33,011 nt of DNA, taken from Chlamydiota bacterium. GTDB taxonomy: Bacteria > Chlamydiota > Chlamydiia > Chlamydiales > SM23-39. Positions 1-8,438 of this stretch are shown one piece after another (positions within the stretch are counted from its first letter, which is position 1; each line of letters begins with the position of its first letter). The translations under genes and the position numbers were made by a program. The DNA is taken from NCBI GenBank assembly GCA_027451825.1, contig DAIDHZ010000021.1:1-33011 (forward strand). Reading direction: 5' to 3'. The notes beneath the pieces are model-generated. The model saw only the letters and a program-made list of their open reading frames with translations. It did no database searches and was not told where the DNA came from.

Positions 1-258
1 CTGGCAAAGGCGCTGTCCAACAACTCTGTTCGAGAGATTGGGCAAAAATTAAAACTTATTTTTGATAAATGGTATTACTTAGGAGATAGGCACCACAGAG
101 AAGTGCAAAGGAAGATGCTGATTCTTTTAGAACGTGAAAATTATATTGCTGGACGACCCCTTATTGTGAATTTTGAGGAGTTGCCTTACCAAATGGCGAG
201 AAACTCGTTATTTGGCGAAGCAACGCTTTACTCTTCCATTTTATTCTTGCTACGATAG
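1..258 (+). CDS. 3' end of an unknown gene, tail made of repeat sequence
   Basis: An open frame enters the window at base 1 and stops with TAG at 256-258, giving 85 residues of a longer protein that begins upstream. The first 60 or so residues look like ordinary helical protein, rich in charged residues (for example REVQRKMLILLEREN). From about base 181 the DNA matches the inner segment of the long form of palindromic element A (shared run ATGGCGAGAAACTCG and the following GGCGAAGCAA), so roughly the last 25 residues are repeat-derived. The native stop was probably lost or displaced when the element landed. The end overlaps the end of the convergent minus-strand gene by about 98 bases, which also reads through the same remnant. 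I recognise no family. Confidence 0.5.
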   Translation: MAKALSNNSVREIGQKLKLIFDKWYYLGDRHHREVQRKMLILLERENYIAGRPLIVNFEELPYQMARNSLFGEATLYSSILFLLR

Positions 259-1234
259 GTTCATAAAAAGATGGTTTGTAATTTAAAACAAACTCGTCAA
301 ATTCCTTTTTTTGTGCAATGAAAGAACTACAAAAAGGTAATGTATAGGAGTGAATTTGCTTTCCATCTCTAAAGTATACGGTAATATCTTCCTGCATGCG
401 CGTTCCCGTGGCATCTCTGCTCGTTAATATAAGTTTTGCTGTTCCTGTCGAAAAATCTATGTCAAATTCGTTTGTGTCTTTTTTTGGTGCAATAATTGTT
501 ATATCAGGACGATAGGTGGAAATGGTTTTTGCAATACTGGAAAATGGACCAAAATCTTTACCCGTTGAGCAAGATTTTAGTATAACGGTTGCTCCTGGAG
601 CTAGTTTTTTGAACATTTTTTTTTGCTCTTCTTGAGGAGGGAATGTGGAAAGCGAAGATAGTAGGTGCTTCGCGCAACAACAAAGAAGAAAAAGTAAGGC
701 GGTCTCGCAATTAGTCAACAGTATTGTCGATAGTACTATGGGAGCAAGATGGCATTCAATGAGTGCATGATCTTTGGATTGAAAATCCATGGATAGTTCA
801 GATCCATGTGCATTTAAAATCAGAACTTCTATCTGATTCCTTCTTTTATGTAATTTATCGATAATTTCAAATAGATCTTTTTTTGTTACATCGCTTACAA
901 ATAAAGGCTTCAATGCAGAGCCCCTTCTTATCATACCAAGGATGCGGTGTATCTCAGGAGTAGAATGCTTGAAAGCTCCATTATGATCAGATCCAGATTG
1001 AAGGGCCACGGCGCATCGTTGCTCCCACATTGTTTTCCAATGATCAAATTTTGTCGAATATGGAAGAAGATCGTCTTTATTCCTTTCTTCTACATTTTGT
1101 GAAGCTATGGCATGACCGGCCATGCCAATACAGGTTCCTGCTATAAATGCGATTGCTGCCTTTGTGCTGCCTTTCCAATTGTTAGAGACGCATTGGAGTT
1201 GAGGAGGTAGTAATTGTCTGTAGTTTATAATCAT
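161..1234 (-). CDS. Putative membrane-associated clan-CD-like cysteine peptidase
   Basis: The protein is about 357 residues from the ATG at 1232-1234; a TTG three codons upstream would give 360. In the 360-residue numbering, an N-terminal hydrophobic segment lies at about 29-48 and a second, Cys- and Leu-rich one at about 167-198. Two short blocks fit the clan CD (caspase, gingipain, C80) pattern: hydrophobic strand then His-Gly (VLILNAHG, His146), and hydrophobic strand then Ser-Cys (ATVILKSCSTG, Cys225). This suggests a His/Cys dyad. It is a motif-level inference; I recognise no named family. A hydrophobic insert between the dyad blocks is unusual. The last 30 residues are read from an old repeat remnant, so the native C-terminus may be lost. 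No good Shine-Dalgarno sequence is visible before the start. An exported or host-directed effector is possible but unproven. Confidence 0.6.
   Translation of the reverse strand: MIINYRQLLPPQLQCVSNNWKGSTKAAIAFIAGTCIGMAGHAIASQNVEERNKDDLLPYSTKFDHWKTMWEQRCAVALQSGSDHNGAFKHSTPEIHRILGMIRRGSALKPLFVSDVTKKDLFEIIDKLHKRRNQIEVLILNAHGSELSMDFQSKDHALIECHLAPIVLSTILLTNCETALLFLLCCCAKHLLSSLSTFPPQEEQKKMFKKLAPGATVILKSCSTGKDFGPFSSIAKTISTYRPDITIIAPKKDTNEFDIDFSTGTAKLILTSRDATGTRMQEDITVYFRDGKQIHSYTLPFCSSFIAQKKEFDEFVLNYKPSFYEPIVARIKWKSKALLRQITSFSPFGKATPQNSQ
181..252 (+). repeat. Remnant of palindromic element A (inner segment only)
   Basis: This stretch aligns by eye with the part of the long element A copies at 14183-14393 and 29126-29337 that runs from CTTGCCCAATGGCGAG to CCATTTCCCGATTCTTG. 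Both outer TATACCG ends and the opposite arm are missing. Several substitutions show that it is old. It forms the C-terminal codons of both overlapping convergent genes. Confidence 0.65.
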
Positions 1235-1319
1235 AATAAACAATTATAAAATAAAAGTTTAATTATATTCAATTTAATTATGTTATGGTTTAATTGCAAA
1301 TTACTCGTTTTTAGTGATT

Positions 1320-1651
1320 TATACGAGTGAATCAAGAATCGGAATATAGCGAGGGGGCTCCCGTCATTTGAATCAGGCGGAGCCGATGCAGACCGCAACC
1401 CAACTTAAATAAGTTTAAGTGATTGCTAAGCAGATTGAAGAACTCCCTTGAACGGGCGGCTCGAAGCTTAAATCCCATCCCTTCAGGGGTGGGTTAGCCG
1501 AGCTATCTGATCAATTTGCGGCCAAAAATTCTCCGAAAAGCGACGAACCCTGAATTTTTTCACAGCCTCTCTACGGCGCTCATTGCAGAAGCTTAAGCTA
1601 CCCCCCTGAAGGGATGGGATTGCGCCCGAGCAGGCGTTCACGAGCGGTATA
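1320..1651. mobile_element. Palindromic element B, copy 3, with nested palindrome
   Basis: The left end (TATACGAGTGAATCAAG) and the following 100 bases match the reverse complement of the element B copy at 32763-32937, including ATTTGAATCAGGCGGAGCC and GCAGACCGCAACCCAACTT. The right end (CACGAGCGGTATA) is the other B terminus. At 332 bp it is about twice the length of the other B copies. The extra middle holds a separate inverted repeat with perfect 16-base arms (CCCATCCCTTCAGGGG at 1474-1489 and its complement at 1603-1618). It is best explained as a B element carrying an insertion of another palindrome. The minus-strand open frame across it is not a gene. Confidence 0.7.
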
Positions 1652-1826
1652 TACTCGTTCCAGTTCAAAGTCCCTGAATTCTGCAAGGAAGATCCCTAAA
1701 TTTGGATCAGGCGTAGCCGGCGCTGAGGAAACTCAACTTGAAAAGCTTAAGTGATGGAAGCGGGACAAAATTTAGGGTAAATCCGACGCTGCAGAAACAG
1801 GGACTTTGAACTGGAACGGGTATATA
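1648..1826. mobile_element. Palindromic element D, copy 1
   Basis: The element is about 175-179 bp with terminal inverted repeats of about 29 bases: TATACTCGTTCCAGTTCAAA at the left, and at the right TTTGAACTGGAACGGGTATA. It directly abuts the right end of element B copy 3, sharing the TATATA junction. The opposite end lies about 10 bases beyond the stop codon of the SIMPL gene. Together with the B copy it fills the 600-base stretch between the two minus-strand genes; I see no gene there. Confidence 0.75.
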
Positions 1827-1835
1827 TGCTCTTCG

Positions 1836-2534
1836 TTAATTGATTTCGTAGACGAGACTTACGGTTGCAGTTAAAGAGACGTCGCTTGGTTCAATTGGGG
1901 TATCGGGTCTGGCTGCACACGCTCTTGCCATTCCAACATTGAGCTCTCTTGTGTTTACTTGTGTGTTGTGTAAAGAGATGGAGAGGACTCTGACAAGCCG
2001 AACTCCGGTCGAGGCTGCAATGGTTTCTGCATCGTGAACGGCATTGGCGCCGGCAGCTGCAAGTGCTTCTGCCCAGTATTGTCTTGGGTTTTTAAGTCCA
2101 AAACGGATGTCTGAAATTTGATTGGCTCCTGCTTGGTTGGCAAGGTCAATGATTTTCCCGATGAGATGCAATTTGTCGGTGTGGATGAGGAGAGTGTTTG
2201 TTACTTCATAACCATTAATGCTGGGCTTCCAATCATGAGGCGGGTGATGTGGAGTTGGTGTATATGTAGGGTTGATTGAGAAATGACTTGTTTCGTAGTC
2301 GTCTTTGGTAAGCCCTGCTTCTTCGATGAAAGCGACGACGGTATTCATTTTCATGCTATTTTCAAAGAGCGCCTGTTCTGCTGTAGCATTGAGTGTGACA
2401 ATTCCAATTTTAAGTTGAAGCTCGTCAGCAGGTTTCCAAATCGTTGCATTTGCGTTGAGAGTTAGCTTTGGAACTTCGAGATTGCTGGCAGAAAGAGAAA
2501 GGACGCTTAAAAGAAGACAGATTAGTTTTTTCAT
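1836..2534 (-). CDS. SIMPL domain (DUF541) periplasmic protein
   Basis: The protein is 232 residues, and starts at an ATG with a good AGAGG ribosome-binding site. Residues 1-17 form a signal peptide (MKKLICLLLSVLSLSAS). The rest matches the SIMPL/DUF541 family: a conserved N-terminal strand (LTLNANATI), a central NGYEVTNTLLIHT stretch, then ANQAGANQISDIRFGL and a C-terminal LTATVSLVYEI strand. Family members are periplasmic or surface proteins, implicated in oxidative stress or signalling with no known catalysis. The gene lies 36 bases downstream of the symporter gene on the same strand, so the two are probably co-transcribed. Family assignment is firm; the role here is unknown. Confidence 0.85.
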   Translation of the reverse strand: MKKLICLLLSVLSLSASNLEVPKLTLNANATIWKPADELQLKIGIVTLNATAEQALFENSMKMNTVVAFIEEAGLTKDDYETSHFSINPTYTPTPHHPPHDWKPSINGYEVTNTLLIHTDKLHLIGKIIDLANQAGANQISDIRFGLKNPRQYWAEALAAAGANAVHDAETIAASTGVRLVRVLSISLHNTQVNTRELNVGMARACAARPDTPIEPSDVSLTATVSLVYEIN

Positions 2535-2570
2535 GAAGCCTCTATTTTGAAGAAAAAAAGAGTAAGCGTC

Positions 2571-3929
2571 TTACGCTATATTTGTCGATTCTTTTTCAAC
2601 AGAGGGTTCTAATTCTTTGGAGTGTTTTAAGGCATAGACTACAAGCGCAAAGATGTGAGGAAGCGCCATGAAAGCGAGGATAATATCTGTAAATGCCCAA
2701 ACAAGCTTTACATCAAGAATAGATCCAAAAAGAATCATAAGAGCGGTAAAAAGATAAAAGTATTTTAGGCGTTTATTTTGTGTTAGATATCCAAACGCCT
2801 GGCTTCCGTTGTATCCATTGCCTAAGATGGTTCCAAAAGCAAAAATGACGGCGCAGATGGCAATTCCAATGATGCCAAAAGAAGCGAAATACATGTTAAA
2901 AGATGCGGCTACCATACTCATCCCAAGTGGTAATGAGGGGTCTTGCCAAGTATTGGTGATAATCGATACGCAGCCGGAGAGAAACGAGATGAATCCGGAC
3001 GCATATGTTGAACACATGGCGAGAGCTCCTTGCGTGACCGGATCTTTGGTTTCCGCCATGGAGTGGGGGATTGTTTGCGTGCCAAGACCTGCTTCACAGC
3101 ATTGCGTTCCTTTAAAAATACCCCATCTTAATGCGCTGACAAATCCTCCGACAAGAGTTCCGCTTGCCATTGCATAAGGAGAAAATGCAGATGAAAAAAT
3201 GAGACTGATGACATCTCCCAACTTGGATGCATTGGATAGCAGGATAAAAAGGCAGGCACCCACGTAAAGGATGAATTTAACAGGAATGAGTTTTGCTTCG
3301 ACGGCTCCAACCCTTTTAATTCCTCCAATAAGAAGAACTGTTACAAGCAGGGCAACGACAAGCCCGGAAATGAAAGTGGGGATTTGATAGTCTCCAAGAA
3401 GAGGAGAGCTCAACATCGCGGCAAGTTGATTGGCTTGGGCTCCGGACCAGGCAGGCATGAGAATGACGCAGCAAAGGGCGTACCATGCGGCTGCTTTTTT
3501 TGAAACAATCATTTTCAGATATTGCATGGGACCGCCCATGATCTGTCCTGAGGCAAGTTTTTCCCGAGAACGTATTGAAAGATTTACTTCAACATAAGTA
3601 GATGCGCTTCCAAAGAAAGAGGTTAAAAGAAATCCTAACAATGCGCCGGGACCTCCCATATGAATTGCAATCACTGGAGCCACAATACTTCCAATTCCAA
3701 GGGTGGTCGACATCGCGGTAAATAAGGCTTTATAAGGCAGGATTGTATGATTGCCTTCTTTTTGATTTGTTGTTCGAGAAAACAGAGTTCCAGCCATTCG
3801 AAAGAGATGAGGAAGAAGCCGAATTTGAATGAATCTGGTTTTAAAGGATAGAAAAATATTTCCGGCAAGGATGCAAATACAGCAGATATAGAGGGCATAA
3901 TTGCAAATTTCAGAAATAAGAGAGTTCAT
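2571..3929 (-). CDS. Sodium/alanine (glycine) symporter, AGCS family
   Basis: The protein is a polytopic inner-membrane carrier of about 452 residues. Family marks include the TTLGIGSIVAPVIAIHMGGPGA segment (the AGCS equivalent of the G-x-G-N substrate region), FFGSASTYVEVNLSI, GQIMGGPMQYL, and CCEAGLGTQTIPHSMAETKDP in the second half. AGCS carriers import alanine or glycine with sodium. Many chlamydiae carry one, fitting an amino-acid-dependent intracellular life. The start is ambiguous: the frame opens at a TTG at 3971, but the ATG at 3927-3929 immediately precedes the first membrane helix and is preferred. Neither has a strong ribosome-binding site. The downstream neighbour, 36 bases away, is the SIMPL gene. 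Confidence 0.88.
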   Translation of the reverse strand: MNSLISEICNYALYICCICILAGNIFLSFKTRFIQIRLLPHLFRMAGTLFSRTTNQKEGNHTILPYKALFTAMSTTLGIGSIVAPVIAIHMGGPGALLGFLLTSFFGSASTYVEVNLSIRSREKLASGQIMGGPMQYLKMIVSKKAAAWYALCCVILMPAWSGAQANQLAAMLSSPLLGDYQIPTFISGLVVALLVTVLLIGGIKRVGAVEAKLIPVKFILYVGACLFILLSNASKLGDVISLIFSSAFSPYAMASGTLVGGFVSALRWGIFKGTQCCEAGLGTQTIPHSMAETKDPVTQGALAMCSTYASGFISFLSGCVSIITNTWQDPSLPLGMSMVAASFNMYFASFGIIGIAICAVIFAFGTILGNGYNGSQAFGYLTQNKRLKYFYLFTALMILFGSILDVKLVWAFTDIILAFMALPHIFALVVYALKHSKELEPSVEKESTNIA

Positions 3930-4025
3930 AATGCGAAAGAGTTTCGCACATTCGTTTTTTAAAATCTCCAAGAAAGATCGAGTTGCGTATGGCTAGTAAA
4001 AAACTTTTTTGAAAAAAGAGAGAAA

Positions 4026-4221
4026 TATAGACAGTCGGGTTGCTACACTAACGTTCCGCCCCCGCTGCCCTGGGGACCGAGTTCTGGCTTCGATAACCAG
4101 TCGTGCAAATAGGTCGCCAACTTCGTGGCGAATTTCATTCGCACGACCGGTTATCGAAGCCAGAATCTGGTCACCTGGGCAACGGGGGAGGAGCGTTAGC
4201 GTAACATCCCGATTGTCTATA
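4026..4221. mobile_element. Palindromic element G downstream of dnaK
   Basis: This is a 196 bp near-perfect palindrome bounded by TATAGACAGTCGGG and CCCGATTGTCTATA. Inside, GTTCTGGCTTCGATAACC pairs with GGTTATCGAAGCCAGAA, and blocks around CCCCCGCTGCCC pair with GGGCAACGGGGG. The whole unit could fold into one long hairpin. The core is more GC-rich than its surroundings. It lies between the symporter gene and the dnaK terminator. The ends resemble the TA-bounded ends of the other elements, but the sequence is not shared with A, B or D. The plus-strand open frame across it is incidental. Confidence 0.7.
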
Positions 4222-4239
4222 TTTTTCTTTTTTTTTTTG

Positions 4240-4269
4240 AAAAAGAGGTAGTCGGAGTTCGACTACCTC
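4240..4269 (-). terminator. Rho-independent terminator of the hrcA-grpE-dnaK operon
   Basis: Read on the minus strand just past the dnaK stop, a perfect 10-base stem (GAGGTAGTCG / CGACTACCTC) with a 5-base loop is followed by a run of five T. The hairpin ends about 18 bases after dnaK. Confidence 0.85.
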
Positions 4270-4287
4270 AAGTTTTATGAGCAGTTG

Positions 4288-6201
4288 CTATTTATGATCG
4301 TCGATGATTTCGGCTTCAGCCTCTTCAATATCAGGCTTTTTAGAGCCGGCTTGAGGACCGCTAGCTTCTGGACCAGGAGCTGCCCCAGGACCTTGAGCGC
4401 CGCTTAAGTTTTCTCCAATCTTTTGCATGTGTTGTTGAAGTTCATCGGTTTTAGCTTTAATTTGCGCTGTATCTTGGCCTTCTAATGCTTTTTTCAAAGC
4501 ATCGATGCGGCTTTGGATATCGCTGACAATATTTGCAGGCAGTTTATCTTTGTATTCATTCAAAGATTTCTGAGCACGGAAGGAAAGCGTGTCGGCTTCG
4601 TTACGTACTTCGATTTCTTCTTTTCTTTGTTTATCTTCTGCTGCATGAAGTTCAGCTTCTTTGATTTTGCGCTGAATTTCTTCATCAGTAAGACCTGATT
4701 TTGCCTCGATGCGGATTTTTTGCTCTTTCCCGGATTGTTTATCTTTGGCAGTGACTTGCAAGATACCGTCAGCATCGATATTGAAGCACACTTCGATTTG
4801 AGGTGTTCCCCGAGGAGCCGGCGGAATGTCGGTCAAATCAAATCGTCCGATTTCCTTATTGTCTTTTGCCATCGGTCTTTCTCCTTGGAGAACAACGATG
4901 GTGACAGCCGGTTGGTTATCGGATGCCGTTGAGAAGACTTGCTTTTTCTGGCTTGGAATTGTGGTATTGCGCTCGATGAGCGGTGTCATCACGCCGCCGA
5001 GTGTCTCAATTCCGAGTGTTAGAGGAACAACATCCAAGAGAAGAACGTCTTTTACGTCACCTGCAATGATCCCCCCTTGGATTGCAGCGCCGATCGCCAC
5101 AGCTTCGTCCGGGTTGACTCCTTTATGAGGCTCTCTTTGGAAGATCTCTTTTACTTTTTGCTGTACGACAGGCATTCTTGTCATACCTCCAACAAGGATG
5201 ACCTCTCCGATATCGCTTGGAGAGATGCCGGCATCTTTCATGGCTTTGAGGCATGGCTCTACCGTTCTTTCAACAAGGTCATGGCACAAGCTTTCGAGTT
5301 TTGCTCGAGAAAGTGTGAGCGCCAAGTGTTTTGGGCCTGTTGCATCCATTGTGATGAACGGTTGGTTGATCTCTGTTGTCAATGTTCCAGAAAGTTCAAT
5401 CTTTGCTTTTTCCGCTGCATCGCGAAGACGCTGCAGAGCCATTTTGTCTTTAGAAAGATCGATACCGGTTTCTTTTTTGAATTCATCGAGCATCCAGTGG
5501 ATGATTTTATTGTCAAAATCGTCTCCTCCAAGGTGAGTGTCTCCATTGGTGGAAAGCACTTCAAAAACGCCATCGCCGATTTCAAGGACGGATACGTCGA
5601 ATGTACCTCCTCCCAGGTCATAGACTGCAATTTTTTTGTCGGTGTGAAGTTTGTCGAGACCATAGGCGAGGGCTGCAGCTGTTGGCTCCGGAATGATTCT
5701 TTTGACATCGAGGCCTGCAATTTTCCCTGCATCTTTGGTCGATTGTCTTTGAGAATCGTTAAAGTACGCAGGAACAGTGATCACCGCTTCTGTGACTTTT
5801 TCTCCAAGATAGCTTTCTGCAGTTTCTTTCATTTTGATCAAAATGTGAGCTGCGGCTTCTTCAGGAGAGACGATTTTTCCGTCGATTTCAAAAACGGCAT
5901 CTCCATTCGCGTTTTTTGTAACTTTGTAAGGAACTGTTGCAATTTCTGATTGCACTTCGTTGAGTTTACGACCGATAAAACGCTTTGAGGAGTAGAGCGT
6001 TTTATCGGGATTCGTAATGGCTTGGCGTTTTGCTGGAATTCCAACGAGTCTTTCATTTCCTTTGTAAGAAATGACGGATGGTGTTGTTCTGGATCCTTCA
6101 GCATTCGCAATAACGATTGTAGATCCTCCTTCCATAACGGAAACGCAAGAGTTGGTAGTACCAAGGTCAATACCGATGATTTTTTTCTTTTTTGATGTCA
6201 T
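4288..6201 (-). CDS. dnaK: Chaperone DnaK (Hsp70)
   Basis: DnaK is the ATP-dependent Hsp70 chaperone of the cytosol, working with GrpE and DnaJ. The preferred start is the ATG at 6199-6201 ([10 protein letters not shown]), giving 637 residues, close to the normal length. It has an AAGAGA ribosome-binding site and leaves a 19-base gap after grpE. An in-frame ATG at 6243 lies inside grpE and would add 14 lysine-rich residues not seen in the family. Visible marks are the phosphate-1 loop [13 protein letters not shown] near the N-terminus, [56 protein letters not shown], and the linker region [14 protein letters not shown]. The C-terminus ends in an acidic tail ([10 protein letters not shown]). 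It is the last gene of the operon, followed by a strong terminator and probably under HrcA control. Confidence 0.97.
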   Translation of the reverse strand: MTSKKKKIIGIDLGTTNSCVSVMEGGSTIVIANAEGSRTTPSVISYKGNERLVGIPAKRQAITNPDKTLYSSKRFIGRKLNEVQSEIATVPYKVTKNANGDAVFEIDGKIVSPEEAAAHILIKMKETAESYLGEKVTEAVITVPAYFNDSQRQSTKDAGKIAGLDVKRIIPEPTAAALAYGLDKLHTDKKIAVYDLGGGTFDVSVLEIGDGVFEVLSTNGDTHLGGDDFDNKIIHWMLDEFKKETGIDLSKDKMALQRLRDAAEKAKIELSGTLTTEINQPFITMDATGPKHLALTLSRAKLESLCHDLVERTVEPCLKAMKDAGISPSDIGEVILVGGMTRMPVVQQKVKEIFQREPHKGVNPDEAVAIGAAIQGGIIAGDVKDVLLLDVVPLTLGIETLGGVMTPLIERNTTIPSQKKQVFSTASDNQPAVTIVVLQGERPMAKDNKEIGRFDLTDIPPAPRGTPQIEVCFNIDADGILQVTAKDKQSGKEQKIRIEAKSGLTDEEIQRKIKEAELHAAEDKQRKEEIEVRNEADTLSFRAQKSLNEYKDKLPANIVSDIQSRIDALKKALEGQDTAQIKAKTDELQQHMQKIGENLSGAQGPGAAPGPEASGPQAGSKKPDIEEAEAEIIDDHK

Positions 6202-6220
6202 AGTTTTTTTCTCTTTTTTT

Positions 6221-6754
6221 TTAAATTGTTTCTGGGGACTCATTTTGTGGATTTTGTGCCGCGGTGCTTGGGTGTTTTGCCACTTTAACGCGCGCAGCTC
6301 GAATGGTCCGATTCATGCTTTTGTAGCCTTTTGTAAATTCTTGGATGATCATTCCATCAGGAGCATCCAATGTTTCAACGATCTCTACAGCTTCATGCTG
6401 CTCCGGATCGAAAAGATTTCCTTCCGAATGGAATGCCGTGATTCCATTGCTATGAAGAACTTCTTTAAATTGAGAGAGAATCATTTCAAAACCGATGGCC
6501 CAATTTTTAACTTCAGGAGCCGCATCTTTTGCAAAGCGAAGAGCATTTTCAAAATTATCAAGAGCTGGAATGAATTGAGCGACGGCGCTCTCAAGGCTGA
6601 ACCGAGTCATCTCATGTTTTTCTTTTTGCATGCGTTTTCGCATGTTTTCCATCTCCGCAAGTGCGTGGAGATATTTGTTTTTCCAATCTTCCTGAGGTTC
6701 AGGATTTGGTTGGATGATGGGTTCTTCTTTAGTTGCTAAAGTTTCTTCATTCAT
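6221..6754 (-). CDS. grpE: Nucleotide exchange factor GrpE
   Basis: GrpE is the DnaK cochaperone that releases ADP. It is 177 residues, slightly short of the E. coli length. The N-terminus is acidic and disordered. A long coiled-coil helix follows ([25 protein letters not shown]), then the head domain with the conserved FDPEQHEAV and [16 protein letters not shown] segments. The start codon overlaps the hrcA stop (ATGA), so the two are likely translationally coupled. It precedes dnaK by 19 bases. Confidence 0.95.
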   Translation of the reverse strand: MNEETLATKEEPIIQPNPEPQEDWKNKYLHALAEMENMRKRMQKEKHEMTRFSLESAVAQFIPALDNFENALRFAKDAAPEVKNWAIGFEMILSQFKEVLHSNGITAFHSEGNLFDPEQHEAVEIVETLDAPDGMIIQEFTKGYKSMNRTIRAARVKVAKHPSTAAQNPQNESPETI

Positions 6755-7878
6755 AGTGTTTTTTTGTTTTCAATTAATTTTTCAACGTTTGTTGGCTGTC
6801 TAAACGTGATTTTATATTTGTAAAGAGAGTCGGTGATCGATTTGCTGATTTTTTCGCTAAACATTTGCATAAGGCCAAATAGGTTGCGATAGTGGAGTCT
6901 TGTAGGGCCTAAAAGGGCAATGCTTCCTGCGATCGTTTGATTGATTCGATAGGGGATTGCAATCACGGAGCAGTTGGATGATGGAGGGATATGAGGACAT
7001 AATTCATCGCCGATCCAGACAGAAAGATTGTTTTCTTGCGCTGTTTTTTCTAAAACAAATCGCATTTGAGTTTCGTCTTCTAAAAGAGAGAGACTGTGTG
7101 CAAGTGCTGTTGCATCATTGAATTCCGGATAGGAAAGAAGTTTGGAAAGGCCGCATTTAAAAATTTCTACATTTGGAAAGTTGGCGTATCCTACGACATG
7201 GCGCACCATGATTTCATTGTAAATTTTTTGAGCCAGTTTTGTTTCGAAATCGGATTGAAAAAGGGGTTTTTCTCCTTTGGTCATTCTCCAAAGAAAATAT
7301 TCTTCCGTAGTGCGTAAAAATAACGGGGTGACCGGTTTCTCAAGGTAGATGGTTTCGGTGCGGATTAATCCAAAGTCGGTGATGATGACAGAGAGGATTT
7401 TTAAAGGATCGATTTGAACAAGTTTGACGTCTTGGATAAAATCTTGATCAAAACGAGGAGATGAGAGAAAGACGGCGCATTCAGTCATTTCACTTAAGGT
7501 TTCTGCGGCTTGGTTGAGTAAGGTTGCAATCGCTTTTGTCTCTTTTTGGAAGGCTTTTTGTAAGAGATCTTCTTCTTTTTTTTCGACAACGCCTTGAAAT
7601 TTGTATTTTTCTACGTAAAGACGAAGAGCCTTTTCTGTTGGGATTCTTCCTCCCGAGGTGTGTTGTTGGTGGAGGTATCCTAAATCTTCGAGCTTGCTGA
7701 AATAGTTGCGGATCGTAGCCGAGCTTAAAGATTCAAACCCTTGTTCTTGAATGGTGTGAGACCCGATTGGCTTGCCTGTTTTTAGGTAAAGTTCGATCAA
7801 ACCCAGCAAGACAGCAAGCTCTCTATCTGCTTTGGGGAGTTTTTTGGTTGGAAGACTTTTGTAGCTCGTGTTTTTCAT
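6751..7878 (-). CDS. hrcA: Heat-inducible transcription repressor HrcA
   Basis: HrcA binds the CIRCE operator and represses heat-shock operons. The start chosen is the ATG at 7876-7878 (MKNTSYKSLP), giving 375 residues; an upstream TTG at 7920 adds residues unlike the family. The N-terminal winged helix is clear: ELYLKTGKPIGSHTIQE, then LSSATIRNYFSKLEDLGYL, then HTSGGRIPTEKALRLYV. The C-terminal half holds the GAF-like domain with a typical SIALLGPTRLHYRNLFGLM segment. It is the first gene of hrcA-grpE-dnaK, with a degenerate CIRCE about 50 bases upstream, so it is probably autoregulated. Confidence 0.95.
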   Translation of the reverse strand: MKNTSYKSLPTKKLPKADRELAVLLGLIELYLKTGKPIGSHTIQEQGFESLSSATIRNYFSKLEDLGYLHQQHTSGGRIPTEKALRLYVEKYKFQGVVEKKEEDLLQKAFQKETKAIATLLNQAAETLSEMTECAVFLSSPRFDQDFIQDVKLVQIDPLKILSVIITDFGLIRTETIYLEKPVTPLFLRTTEEYFLWRMTKGEKPLFQSDFETKLAQKIYNEIMVRHVVGYANFPNVEIFKCGLSKLLSYPEFNDATALAHSLSLLEDETQMRFVLEKTAQENNLSVWIGDELCPHIPPSSNCSVIAIPYRINQTIAGSIALLGPTRLHYRNLFGLMQMFSEKISKSITDSLYKYKITFRQPTNVEKLIENKKTL

Positions 7879-7927
7879 AAATCTAGTTTGATTATAAATG
7901 AATGAAATGACTTTAAGCAACCATTTT

Positions 7928-7954
7928 TTAGCAATCAGTCTTTTTGACTGCTTG
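7928..7954. promoter_or_regulatory. Degenerate CIRCE operator upstream of hrcA
   Basis: The arms TTAGCAATC (7928-7936) and GACTGCTTG (7946-7954) are separated by exactly nine bases. The CIRCE consensus is TTAGCACTC-N9-GAGTGCTAA, so the left arm matches 8 of 9 bases and the right arm 6 of 9. Its spacing and position, directly upstream of the HrcA-encoding operon, support the call. The weak right arm suggests lower affinity. Confidence 0.75.
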
Positions 7955-7982
7955 TTTTATGTCTTAACGTGTTGCGTTTTAG

Positions 7983-8438
7983 TTATTTGAAACTTTTTAA
8001 AATCTGAGATTTATAGAGGTCAAGAGCCTCTTTTCCTCCCCGGATTAGGGGATAAGTTTCGATTTCGGAGAGTGCCATCCAGAGGCCTTCAGAGTGTTCC
8101 TGATTGAGATTGAAAGGGGGTTTTGAGGTAAAGGCTTGATGGAACATATAAAAGGTATAATCAAGGTGAGGGAGTCTCATGTAGAGGACTCCTAAAAAAA
8201 TAAGTTGACTCTCGCTGAGAGCGATGTCTACTTCTTCAAAAACTTCGCGGATCACTGCTTCTTTGGGAGTTTCTTCTTTTTCGATTTTTCCTCCCGGAAT
8301 GCACCAAGTTCCTGCTTCTTCACGATTTTTGGATCGTTTTAGATAGAGAATTTCTTGGTTGCATTCTAGAAAACAACCGGCGGCATGTATTTTGGGGTCA
8401 AAATCTTCCGGAGGTTGGTTGAAGCAGAGGATCTTCAT
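7983..8438 (-). CDS. Nudix (MutT-like) hydrolase
   Basis: This 151-residue protein carries a Nudix box at about residues 50-72: Gly50, Glu56, then REVFEEVDI. The consensus is G-x5-E-x7-R-E-U-x-E-E-x-G-U, so all catalytic Glu residues are present, but the late Gly is Asp (residue 71). Nudix enzymes hydrolyse nucleoside diphosphates linked to another group; the substrate cannot be told from this sequence. Its start overlaps the ndk stop by four bases (ATGA), so it is translated with ndk and may act in nucleotide pool sanitation. The hrcA promoter region lies just downstream. Confidence 0.88.
   Translation of the reverse strand: MKILCFNQPPEDFDPKIHAAGCFLECNQEILYLKRSKNREEAGTWCIPGGKIEKEETPKEAVIREVFEEVDIALSESQLIFLGVLYMRLPHLDYTFYMFHQAFTSKPPFNLNQEHSEGLWMALSEIETYPLIRGGKEALDLYKSQILKSFK

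Noticed and set aside
1483..1686. 67-codon minus-strand frame
   Set aside because: It lies within nested palindromic repeats and has no family or start signal.
5077..5949. 290-codon plus-strand open frame opposite dnaK
   Set aside because: It is antisense to highly conserved dnaK, is rich in Cys and Phe as expected for an antisense shadow, and resembles nothing.
7955..8010. hrcA promoter -35/-10 on the minus strand
   Set aside because: Candidate hexamers (TTTCAA and TTAAGA) are poor and the spacer is about 19; not strong enough to list.
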